Positions 1 through 5,057 of a stretch of DNA of 5,812 nucleotides are shown here, piece by piece. The translations under genes and the position numbers were made by a program. Origin of the DNA: an uncultured Collinsella sp. (lineage in GTDB: Bacteria; Actinomycetota; Coriobacteriia; Coriobacteriales; Coriobacteriaceae); contig URMR01000116.1 of assembly GCA_900548935.1 (NCBI GenBank), positions 1 through 5,812 on the forward strand. Direction: 5' to 3'. Each line of letters begins with the position of its first letter. Positions within the stretch are counted from its first letter, which is position 1. Under the pieces are notes generated by a model that worked only from the letters and a program-made list of their open reading frames with translations, was not told the origin of the DNA and did not search any database.

Positions 1-84
1 TTGATTTTTGTAGATTCCGCACGAGCCGAAGAGCACTTAATGTGCTCTTCGGGCGAGCCCAGGACCTGACCGAACAAAAATCAA
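1..84. repeat. Nested inverted repeat at the left edge
   Basis: Two perfect inverted repeats lie one inside the other. The outer arms are TTGATTTTTGT (1-11) and ACAAAAATCAA (74-84), 11 bp each. The inner hairpin is CCGAAGAGCAC (26-36) and GTGCTCTTCGG (42-52), also 11 bp, with loop TTAAT. Neither inner arm is followed directly by a T-run, so the inner hairpin is not a standard intrinsic terminator. The outer arm supplies T-rich sequence about 30 nt past the HAD stop on the minus strand, so the whole could help end HAD transcription. The symmetry also resembles a small dispersed intergenic repeat. The element begins at base 1, so it may continue outside the window. Confidence 0.6.
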
Positions 85-112
85 ACGGCCGGCCCCGGGC
101 ATGGCGGCGAGT

Positions 113-940
113 TTAACGAGCCGCCAGGATGGCGTCGATGAGCGTCAGTACGCCCCCGTCGTTGTTGCTCGGAATGCGCCACTTGGCATGCGCGTTCATG
201 TGCTCCTCGGCGTTGTCCACGATAAAGCTGTGACCGACGCGCTCCAGCATGGGGATGTCGTTGTAGGTGTCGCCCACGGCGGCGGCATCGGCGATATCAA
301 TGCCCAGCTGCTCGCACAGATGCGCGACGCCGGCGCCTTTGTCGACGCCCAGGTTCATAAAGTCGATCCACTCGCGGCCCGCATTGGTGACATAGAGTCG
401 GTCCGAGAACGCCGGGTTGTAGTCCTCGCGAAACGCTGGCTCGGCATCGTAGGCAGGGAAAAAGACCGAGATCTTATTGGACTCGATATCAAGGCCCTCA
501 AAGGTGTCGACATAGTTGATCGTGTTGTAGTACACACTGATTTCGTCGTGGTACTGATGGTCGCGGGCGAGCACATAGAACTCGTCGTAGCAGCACAGGA
601 CAGGAACGGCGCGCGGGTCCTCCGAGGCACGAGCGAGCACCTGCTGATACAGCGCCACATCGATGTTGCTCTTATAGATATAGTTGCCGCGATAGATGAC
701 GCAGGCTCCGTTGTCGGGACAAAAAGCAAGGCGGTTTTTGATGCTCTCGAACATCTCCTCGAGCTTAGGGGCGGGACGTCCGCTGGCGGGGCAGAATACG
801 ATGCCGGCGTCGGCGAGCTTGTCCAGGCGCTCATCAAGACCCTGTGGTAACACGCGCTCGTCGGTCAGTAACGTCTTGTCCATATCGACGGCGAGAATCT
901 TAATGTTTCCGATATTGGCGTCCGATTCGTAAGTTTGCAT
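113..940 (-). CDS. Cof-type HAD-superfamily phosphatase (HAD-IIB)
   Basis: This 275-residue protein belongs to the Cof/YidA group of haloacid dehalogenase-like hydrolases, soluble magnesium-dependent phosphatases acting on small phosphorylated metabolites such as sugar phosphates and cofactors. All four HAD motifs are present. Motif I is D19-M-D21-K-T23, with nucleophile Asp19 and acid/base Asp21; Lys22 replaces the more usual glycine. Motif II is Ser53 in PASGRP. Motif III is Lys201 in GVDKG. Motif IV is G223-D224 with N227-D228 in VGDTYNDIPML. The stretch between motifs II and III (about 80-190) fits the C2B cap. Length is normal for the family. The ATG at 940 is preceded by GAAAGG at about 9 nt, and the next Met (residue 20) lies inside motif I. 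It is divergent from argG. A 7-bp hairpin (102-108/120-126) spans its stop codon. The family is clear; the substrate cannot be read from sequence. Confidence 0.93.
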   Translation of the reverse strand: MQTYESDANIGNIKILAVDMDKTLLTDERVLPQGLDERLDKLADAGIVFCPASGRPAPKLEEMFESIKNRLAFCPDNGACVIYRGNYIYKSNIDVALYQQVLARASEDPRAVPVLCCYDEFYVLARDHQYHDEISVYYNTINYVDTFEGLDIESNKISVFFPAYDAEPAFREDYNPAFSDRLYVTNAGREWIDFMNLGVDKGAGVAHLCEQLGIDIADAAAVGDTYNDIPMLERVGHSFIVDNAEEHMNAHAKWRIPSNNDGGVLTLIDAILAAR

Positions 941-1026
941 AAAAGCGAGCCTTTCGTTTCGAGTTTGTTTCAGACGTTATAACCATCAACTCGTAGTCGG
1001 CCGTATTTTCGCAGGATTGGCGCGTA

Positions 1027-1044
1027 TTTGCATCACTATTCACA
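1027..1044. promoter_or_regulatory. Candidate ARG box (ArgR operator)
   Basis: The 18-mer TTTGCATCACTATTCACA matches the known ARG-box consensus TNTGNATWWWWATNCANA at every fixed position; only two of the four central W positions fail (CACT). A second, looser palindrome, TGAAAA-AAC-TTTTCA (1051-1065), lies about 22 bp further on centre to centre. This resembles the usual tandem spacing of ARG boxes, although its half-sites are one base too far apart. The site lies between the divergent HAD gene and argG, upstream of the candidate argG leader promoter. That ArgR is encoded in this genome, and that it binds here, is inference. Confidence 0.42.
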
Positions 1045-1083
1045 AACTAATGAAAAAACTTTTCAGAAATTTGAATTTGTCGC

Positions 1084-1111
1084 TTGTGCTGCGGGCGCTT
1101 TAGCGTAATAT
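1084..1111 (+). promoter_or_regulatory. Candidate promoter of the argG leader transcript
   Basis: TTGTGC (1084-1089) and TAATAT (1106-1111) are separated by 16 bp and resemble sigma-70-type -35 and -10 elements with three and four of six consensus bases. Transcription would start near 1118, giving a leader of about 375 nt before argG that includes the leader peptide and the attenuator hairpins. The match is weak and was chosen partly because it lies at a sensible place. No better pair was seen between 1045 and 1200. Confidence 0.3.
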
Positions 1112-1123
1112 AGCGAACATCGA

Positions 1124-1170
1124 AAACGGAGACGGCGAAAGCACCGCTTACCGAAGAAAAGGTACCGTTT
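1124..1170 (+). other. Possible folded 5' leader (three-way junction)
   Basis: AAACGG (1124-1129) can pair with CCGTTT (1165-1170). Inside lie a small stem capped by a GAAA tetraloop (1134-1136 with 1141-1144, one bulged A) and TACC (1149-1152) pairing with GGTA (1161-1164). The last stem abuts the closing stem with no gap, as in a stacked junction. The individual stems are short, so this may be chance. It does not match a riboswitch class I recognise. If real, it would lie in the 5' part of the argG leader RNA, ahead of the leader peptide. Confidence 0.25.
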
Positions 1171-1214
1171 GCGATATTTGAATTGCGCCCGGCGATAGGT
1201 GAAAGGAGAGGCAA

Positions 1215-1289
1215 ATGCAGTTCGTAAAGATCATCACTACTGCAGACAATGCCATCCGACGCCAGCGCGCAATTTCCCGACGACGATAA
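1215..1289 (+). CDS. Putative arginine-rich leader peptide of argG
   Basis: This 24-codon ORF starts at an ATG with a near-perfect Shine-Dalgarno, AAAGGAG (1202-1208), 6 nt upstream; this looks stronger than the argG site. The peptide begins MQFVKIITTADNA and ends IRRQRAISRRR-stop. Six of the last ten residues are arginine, at codons 1257-1262, 1266-1268 and 1278-1286. Four of these six codons are CGA, whereas none of the 12 Arg codons of argG and only one of 21 in argH is CGA. The TAA lies 205 nt before the argG start. A short, well-initiated ORF enriched in codons for the end product of the pathway is the hallmark of a ribosome-mediated attenuator leader, as known for trp, his and leu operons. 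The peptide itself probably has no function after release. The arginine-sensing role is inferred. No other product is suggested by the sequence. Confidence 0.62.
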   Translation: MQFVKIITTADNAIRRQRAISRRR

Positions 1290-1349
1290 CAATCGTCTCT
1301 GTCCGCATGGGGCGAATTGCCTCAACAGAGTCATTTTGAGGTCGTTGGG
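1269..1349 (+). promoter_or_regulatory. Alternative RNA helices overlapping the leader Arg codons
   Basis: Several perfect or near-perfect helices share bases and cannot all form together. GCAATT (1269-1274) pairs with AATTGC (1315-1320). GACGAT (1282-1287) pairs with ATCGTC (1292-1297) around the leader stop codon. CTCTGT (1297-1302) pairs with ACAGAG (1325-1330). CCTCAA (1320-1325) pairs with TTGAGG (1336-1341). CCCGACGAC (1276-1284), which contains the last Arg codons, pairs with GTCGTTGGG (1341-1349) over nine pairs including one G-U. The last partner also offers GTCGT (1341-1345) to ACGAC (1357-1361), inside the 5' arm of the downstream terminator. A ribosome stalled on the terminal Arg codons would block the helices that use 1269-1287 and leave 1341-1345 free. 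This is the expected logic of an antiterminator, but which fold wins is inference. Confidence 0.48.
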
Positions 1350-1353
1350 TTTT

Positions 1354-1400
1354 AGCACGACATTGCTGCATGTTTCTAGGGCATGTATGTGCTGGTTTTT
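1354..1400 (+). terminator. Candidate attenuator terminator upstream of argG
   Basis: A hairpin forms from AGCAC (1354-1358), ACAT (1360-1363) and GC (1365-1366) pairing with GC (1381-1382), ATGT (1383-1386) and GTGCT (1389-1393). It has a 1x2 internal loop, one bulge and a 14-nt loop. Two T-G pairs can extend the base. Five T residues follow at 1396-1400. The stem is interrupted and only moderately GC-rich, so it is weaker than the gene-end terminators in this window, as would suit a conditional terminator. It lies between the leader peptide and argG, and its 5' arm can instead pair with 1341-1345. Confidence 0.45.
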
Positions 1401-1494
1401 GCTATTTAACCTGATATTGCACGGTATTCGGCCTTGAAATGACTTGCAACTGACCGATGTTCTAACTAGCTACCAAGGGCGAAAGGAAACAGCC

Positions 1495-2721
1495 ATGAGC
1501 AAGGAAAAAGTCGTTCTCGCATATTCCGGTGGTCTTGATACATCCGTATGTGTCAAGTGGCTCCAGGACGAGAAGAATCTCGATGTCGTTTGTGTCTGCG
1601 GCAACGTGGGCCAGGAGGAGACCGGCCTGGATGCCAAGAAGCAGAAAGCGCTCGACCTGGGCGTTCTCGATTGCCAGGTGCTCGACCTGCGCGACGAGTT
1701 CTCCGATGAGTTCCTGACCAAAGCCATTGCAGCAAACTCCATGTACGAGAACAAGTATCCGCTGCTCTCCGCCCTGTCACGCCCGCTGCTCGCCAAGAAG
1801 CTCGTCGAGGTCGCTCACGAGTTTGGCGCGACCTACGTCGCCCACGGCTGCACCGGCAAGGGTAACGACCAGGTCCGTTTTGAGGCCGCCGTCAAGGCCC
1901 TCGACCCCGAGCTCAAGGTTATCGCTCCGGTTCGCGAGTGGGATCTGAAGTGCCGTCCCGACGAGGTCGCCTATGCTCACGCCCACAACGTGCCGGTTCC
2001 CGAGGGTGCCAACGATAACCCCTATTCTATCGACGACAACCTGTGGGGTCGTGCCATTGAGTGCGGCCACCTGGAGGATCCCTGGAACGAGCCGCTCGAC
2101 GACGCCTGGGTTATGACCAAGAATCCCGAGGACACGCCCGACACCCCGACGTATACCGAGATTGAGTTTGAGGCCGGCAAGCCCGTCGCCGTCGACGGCA
2201 AGAAGATGAAGCTCTCCGAGATCGTTATCGCCCTCAACAAGATCTCCGGCGACAATGGCTTTGGCCGTCTCGATCTGGTCGAGGATCGCCTGGTGGGCCT
2301 TAAGAGCCGCGAGTGCTACGAGGTTCCCGGCGCCCTGACGCTCATCACCGCCCACAAGGCGCTCGAGGACATTTGCGTCGAGGGCGACCTGCTCAAGACC
2401 AAGATCAAGCTCGAGCAGGATTGGGCTACCGCCGTGTACAACGGCCAGTGGTACAGCCCGCTCAAGAACGCGCTCGACGCCTTTATGGCCGACACCCAGA
2501 AGTTCGTGACCGGCACCGTCCGCCTGAAGTTCTTTAAGGGCAACTGCCATGTCGTCGGCCGCAAGAGCCCGTTTAGCCTGTATGACTACGGTCTGGCTAC
2601 CTACGACCGCGACACCACGTTTGACGAGAAGGCCAGTGCTGGCTTTATCGAGATCGATACGCTGTCGCTCAAGACGTGGGCTAAGGTCCAGGGTCCCAGC
2701 TCCGCTGCCGCCCAGGCTTAA
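1495..2721 (+). CDS. argG: Argininosuccinate synthase
   Basis: ArgG joins citrulline and aspartate using ATP to make argininosuccinate, the penultimate step of arginine synthesis, in the cytosol, normally as a homotetramer. The product is 408 residues, normal for the family. The N-terminal ATP-pyrophosphatase P-loop AYSGGLDTS lies at 9-17. The conserved GCTGKGNDQVRFE, involved in substrate binding, lies at 118-130. The family motif YSIDDNLWGRAIECGHLEDPW occupies 177-197. The C-terminal synthetase and oligomerisation part is intact to a short Ala-rich tail. I chose the ATG at 1495 because AAAGGA (1482-1487) lies 7 nt upstream and MSKEKVVLAYSGG is the standard N-terminus; an in-frame upstream extension to 1444 lacks these. 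A leader peptide and attenuator-like hairpins precede it. argH follows in the same direction 519 nt later, beyond a terminator. Confidence 0.99.
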   Translation: MSKEKVVLAYSGGLDTSVCVKWLQDEKNLDVVCVCGNVGQEETGLDAKKQKALDLGVLDCQVLDLRDEFSDEFLTKAIAANSMYENKYPLLSALSRPLLAKKLVEVAHEFGATYVAHGCTGKGNDQVRFEAAVKALDPELKVIAPVREWDLKCRPDEVAYAHAHNVPVPEGANDNPYSIDDNLWGRAIECGHLEDPWNEPLDDAWVMTKNPEDTPDTPTYTEIEFEAGKPVAVDGKKMKLSEIVIALNKISGDNGFGRLDLVEDRLVGLKSRECYEVPGALTLITAHKALEDICVEGDLLKTKIKLEQDWATAVYNGQWYSPLKNALDAFMADTQKFVTGTVRLKFFKGNCHVVGRKSPFSLYDYGLATYDRDTTFDEKASAGFIEIDTLSLKTWAKVQGPSSAAAQA

Positions 2722-2736
2722 GTCTTCCTTTCCTTG

Positions 2737-2764
2737 GTATCCGCGCGGTCCATCCGCGTGATAC
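2737..2764 (+). other. Hairpin in the argG 3' region
   Basis: GTATC (2737-2741) and CGCGG (2744-2748) pair with CCGCG (2754-2758) and GATAC (2760-2764), giving ten pairs with a 2x1 internal loop and the five-base loop TCCAT. No T-run follows, so it is not an intrinsic terminator alone. It starts 15 nt after the argG stop and could protect the 3' end of the message or slow polymerase ahead of the stronger hairpin at 2875. A further CATAACG/CGTTATG pair (2764-2770/2793-2799) and GCCGC-GACT-GCGGC (2854-2867) lie between them. Confidence 0.4.
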
Positions 2765-2874
2765 ATAACGGGCGCACGGGGTCCCTACCTTTCGTTATGC
2801 TTGCTGACGCTTCTTAACATCGGTGGCCCCTACGTTCCGCCCGCATATATGATGCCGCGACTGCGGCTGAGTCC

Positions 2875-2910
2875 GAGCCCCGCCGGGGTTGTCCGGCGGG
2901 GCTCCTTCTA
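2875..2910 (+). terminator. Intrinsic terminator after argG
   Basis: A perfect 12-bp stem, GAGCCCCGCCGG (2875-2886) with CCGGCGGGGCTC (2893-2904), has the six-base loop GGTTGT and is followed by CTTCTAT. The stem is very stable; the T-tract is short and interrupted, which is common in GC-rich actinobacteria. It lies 150 nt beyond argG and 66 nt before the small ORF, so it probably separates argG from what follows. Confidence 0.75.
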
Positions 2911-2952
2911 TCAATTTGGCGGCTCTGCGCCTATATATGAGGAGTATCCATT

Positions 2953-3123
2953 ATGTTCAATGCTATTGCGCATGCTTTACTTGCCCTCGCGCCCGAGATC
3001 GATGCTGCAAAGGTCGAGGACGTCCCTATGAGCCTGAAGGCCTGGATCGATGGTTCGCAGGGCAACATCCGGAGGGAAACGTTGGGCGCCAAATGCATGG
3101 TGCGTCACTTCTTTGCAAATTAG
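2953..3123 (+). CDS. Small hypothetical protein, 56 residues
   Basis: The ATG at 2953 is preceded by a GAGGAG-type ribosome binding site (2939-2944, spacing 8). The protein starts MFNAIAHALLALAPEIDAAK and ends GAKCMVRHFFAN. I do not recognise the family. An N-terminal hydrophobic/amphipathic stretch (about 2-14) is followed by an acidic patch (15-24) and a basic C-terminal third (40-51). The hydrophobic run is too short and mixed for a confident membrane segment or signal peptide. Codon choice (GAG, AAG, GTC, CTC, GCC) matches the neighbouring genes and supports real translation. It lies between the argG terminator and argH, 117 nt before argH, and could share a transcript with argH, since no terminator was seen between them. 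Alternatives are a remnant of a longer gene or a chance ORF; the Shine-Dalgarno and codon use argue against chance. Confidence 0.52.
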   Translation: MFNAIAHALLALAPEIDAAKVEDVPMSLKAWIDGSQGNIRRETLGAKCMVRHFFAN

Positions 3124-3240
3124 CTACATGGTCCCGCGCACGGCGGGAGTGTGTAAAACTAGCGGTTGGAAAATCGCTTTAGCGATATGGCGCATTGCTT
3201 TGGGCGCTTGTTTTGGTATTTGATGAAAGGGGACGGTTCC

Positions 3241-4671
3241 ATGGCTCTTTGGGGCGGTCGTTTTGAGGCAGGCGTGGCCGAGGTCACGCAGGAGTTTGGC
3301 GCGTCGTTGCCGGTCGACAAACATCTCTATAAGCAGGATATCGCCGGATCTAAGGCACATGCCAAGATGCTGGCCGCCCAGGGCATTATCAGCGCCGGGG
3401 ACGAGCAGGCGATTGCCGAGGGTCTGACCGCAATCGAGCAGGATATCGATGCCGGCAACTTCACCTTCGACATCAACGATGAGGACATTCATATGTCCAT
3501 CGAGAGCGAGCTGACGCGCCGTATCGGCGAGGCCGGTAAGCGCCTGCATACCGGGCGTTCGCGCAACGACCAGGTTGCGACCGATACACGCCTGGGCGTC
3601 AAGGCACTGGCCAAGGAGCTCATGGAGGCCAATCTTGAGCTGCGCCATGTGCTGGTGGATGCGGCCAAACAGTACGACAAGGTGATTCTGCCGGGCTACA
3701 CGCACATGCAGCATGCTCAGCCCGTGCTGCTGTCGCATCATCTGCTGGCGTATTCTTGGATGTTCGCGCGCGACTTTACACGCCTGAAGGCCGCCTTTGA
3801 TGCTGCCGACAACTGCCCGCTGGGCGCTGCTGCGCTTGCCGGTACGAGCTATCCGCTCGATCGTCAGATGACGGCTGCCGAACTTGGCTTTGCGGGCGTG
3901 ATTCCTAACTCGCTCGATGCGGTTTCCGACCGTGATTTCCTCCTTGACCTGCATTACGCCGGCTCTGTCATGGCGATGCACTTGTCGCGTCTTTCCGAGG
4001 AGATCGTGCTGTGGTCGAGCTCCGAATTTGGCTTTATCACGCTTTCCGACTCGTACTCCACTGGCTCGTCCATCATGCCGCAGAAGAAGAACCCCGATTT
4101 TGCCGAGCTTATCCGCGGCAAGAGCGGCCGAGTCTATGGCAACCTGGTGCAGTTGCTCGTGACCATGAAGGGCCTGCCGCTTGCTTATAACAAGGATTTG
4201 CAGGAGGACAAGGAGGGCGCGCTCGATACCGCCCATACACTCATGCAGTGCCTGTCGGTTATGGCCGGTATGATTTCGACTTGGGCCGTCAACGAGGATG
4301 CCATGGCGTGCGAGTGCGGCGTGGGACACCTTGCCGCCACCGATGTTGCCGATTACCTGGCCAAGCGTGGCCTGCCGTTCCGCGAGGCACACGCCGTGGT
4401 GGGCCATTTGGTCCTGATGTGCGAGAAGCGCGGCTGCAATCTTGAGGACCTGCCGTTTGAGGTGTTCCAAGAGGCAAGCCCGCTCTTTGAGCGCGACATT
4501 ACCGAGGCGCTCGACATCCCGTCGATTGTCGCCGCGCGCACGACCGAGGGCGGTACCGCCCCTGCCGCCGTTGCCGTGCAGCTGCAGCGTGCCCAGGCAC
4601 AACTCGTCGACGACGAAGGCGTGCTTGGATCGCTGACCAAGGTCGTCGAGATGGGCCACGGGGCAAAGTAA
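3241..4671 (+). CDS. argH: Argininosuccinate lyase
   Basis: ArgH splits argininosuccinate into arginine and fumarate, the last step of arginine synthesis; it is a cytosolic homotetramer of the fumarase/aspartase superfamily. The 476-residue product has the family start MALWGGRFE, the substrate loop HTGRSRNDQ (103-111), the GYTHMQHAQP motif (152-161) with conserved His155 and His159, and the superfamily signature GSSIMPQKKNP (275-285), which contains the catalytic serine of the flexible loop. The C-terminal RTTEGGTAP (433-441) is also typical. The ATG at 3241 is set by AAAGGGG about 8 nt upstream; a longer in-frame reading from 3166 adds residues not seen in the family. No clear ARG box or leader peptide was found ahead of it. 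A weak TTGCTT-16-TATTTG pair (3195-3222) is the only nearby promoter candidate. A strong terminator follows. Confidence 0.99.
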   Translation: MALWGGRFEAGVAEVTQEFGASLPVDKHLYKQDIAGSKAHAKMLAAQGIISAGDEQAIAEGLTAIEQDIDAGNFTFDINDEDIHMSIESELTRRIGEAGKRLHTGRSRNDQVATDTRLGVKALAKELMEANLELRHVLVDAAKQYDKVILPGYTHMQHAQPVLLSHHLLAYSWMFARDFTRLKAAFDAADNCPLGAAALAGTSYPLDRQMTAAELGFAGVIPNSLDAVSDRDFLLDLHYAGSVMAMHLSRLSEEIVLWSSSEFGFITLSDSYSTGSSIMPQKKNPDFAELIRGKSGRVYGNLVQLLVTMKGLPLAYNKDLQEDKEGALDTAHTLMQCLSVMAGMISTWAVNEDAMACECGVGHLAATDVADYLAKRGLPFREAHAVVGHLVLMCEKRGCNLEDLPFEVFQEASPLFERDITEALDIPSIVAARTTEGGTAPAAVAVQLQRAQAQLVDDEGVLGSLTKVVEMGHGAK

Positions 4672-4723
4672 GGGTTTAGTTGAATCTGCTTTGGCCATTT
4701 ATTTATAAATCGTTTTTTGTTTT

Positions 4724-4757
4724 TACGGGCGTCTGCTGCTGCGGACGCCCGTATTTT
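4724..4757 (+). terminator. Intrinsic terminator of argH
   Basis: TACGGGCGTCTGC (4724-4736) pairs with GCGGACGCCCGTA (4741-4753) over 13 pairs including one T-G, with tetraloop TGCT, and is followed by TTTT (4754-4757) and GTTG. It lies 53 nt past the argH stop. The T-rich stretch before the stem would read as A-rich on the other strand, so it works only for rightward transcription. Confidence 0.9.
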
Positions 4758-4839
4758 GTTGCAATGGGGAAGGGGCTTGTCGAGAACTTCTGTAGGACCT
4801 TTGGGCAGGTTGTGAAGGGGTTACGTTCGCGGGCGGCAA

Positions 4840-4880
4840 CCGACCGCCTGCTCTGTTCGATGCGGTTGATGGGCGGTCGG
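4840..4880. repeat. Long inverted repeat in the argH-ndk gap
   Basis: CCGACCGCC (4840-4848) and GGCGGTCGG (4872-4880) form a perfect 9-bp inverted repeat. Two T-G pairs extend it inwards and leave a loop of 19 nt (4851-4869). No T-run follows on either strand, and the argH terminator is already complete 83 nt upstream. It could be an RNA structure or a protein-binding palindrome. The surrounding 4758-4923 holds no gene I can support. Confidence 0.4.
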
Positions 4881-4923
4881 ATGGTACTCTAATCGGGCTT
4901 CGAAACAGAAGTGACACATATGG

Positions 4924-4955
4924 AACGTTTTAATAAATTGTAACGTTTCAATAAA
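4924..4955. repeat. Tandem 14-bp direct repeat upstream of ndk
   Basis: AACGTTTTAATAAA (4924-4937) and AACGTTTCAATAAA (4942-4955) match at 13 of 14 positions with an 18-bp period. Each contains the palindrome AACGTT. The pair sits in a markedly AT-rich patch directly upstream of the candidate ndk promoter, where an activator site, repressor site or UP-like element would be expected. No known regulator motif is recognised. Confidence 0.55.
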
Positions 4956-4965
4956 CAGCTTTTTG

Positions 4966-4994
4966 TTTAACAGCAGCTAAAACTCTGTTACGAT
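4966..4994 (+). promoter_or_regulatory. Candidate ndk promoter
   Basis: TTTAAC (4966-4971) and TACGAT (4989-4994) are separated by 17 bp. The -10 has four of six consensus bases; the -35 has three. Transcription would start near 5001, giving a leader of about 57 nt. The AT-rich setting and position fit a housekeeping promoter. Confidence 0.45.
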
Positions 4995-5057
4995 GCAGTC
5001 CAGGCGAGTGCCGGAATGGGACTTGGGCACGCGCGAACCTACTTGAAAGGCTACCCT

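Noticed and set aside
101..850. Plus-strand ORF (249 residues) opposite the HAD gene
   Set aside because: Antisense shadow; the minus-strand frame has all four HAD motifs.
976..981. TATAAC on the minus strand as a -10 element for the HAD gene
   Set aside because: Good hexamer and position, but no acceptable -35 at 16-18 bp, so not listed as a feature.
1047..1358. Minus-strand ORF (103 residues) in the argG leader
   Set aside because: No good ribosome site, odd codon use and no family likeness; the plus-strand leader ORF with a strong Shine-Dalgarno explains the region better.
1249..1437. Plus-strand ORF (62 residues) overlapping the leader peptide
   Set aside because: It starts inside the leader peptide in another frame with no ribosome site and runs through the candidate terminator.
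1041..1494. T-box riboswitch upstream of argG
   Set aside because: No T-box core sequence and no specifier-loop arrangement; the leader peptide layout fits instead.
1777..2766. Minus-strand ORF (329 residues) opposite argG
   Set aside because: Antisense shadow of argG with no recognisable motifs.
3128..3223. 31-codon ORF just before argH, checked as a second leader peptide
   Set aside because: No Shine-Dalgarno and only two scattered Arg codons; it does not resemble an attenuator.
3124..4698. Long minus-strand ORF (524 residues) opposite argH
   Set aside because: It is the antisense of argH, caused by codon bias in a GC-rich gene; its composition (many His, Gln and Arg) fits no recognised protein family, and argH is certain.
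4764..4892. 42-codon reading frame after the argH terminator
   Set aside because: No ribosome site and codon use unlike the neighbours; it overlaps the inverted repeat at 4840-4880.
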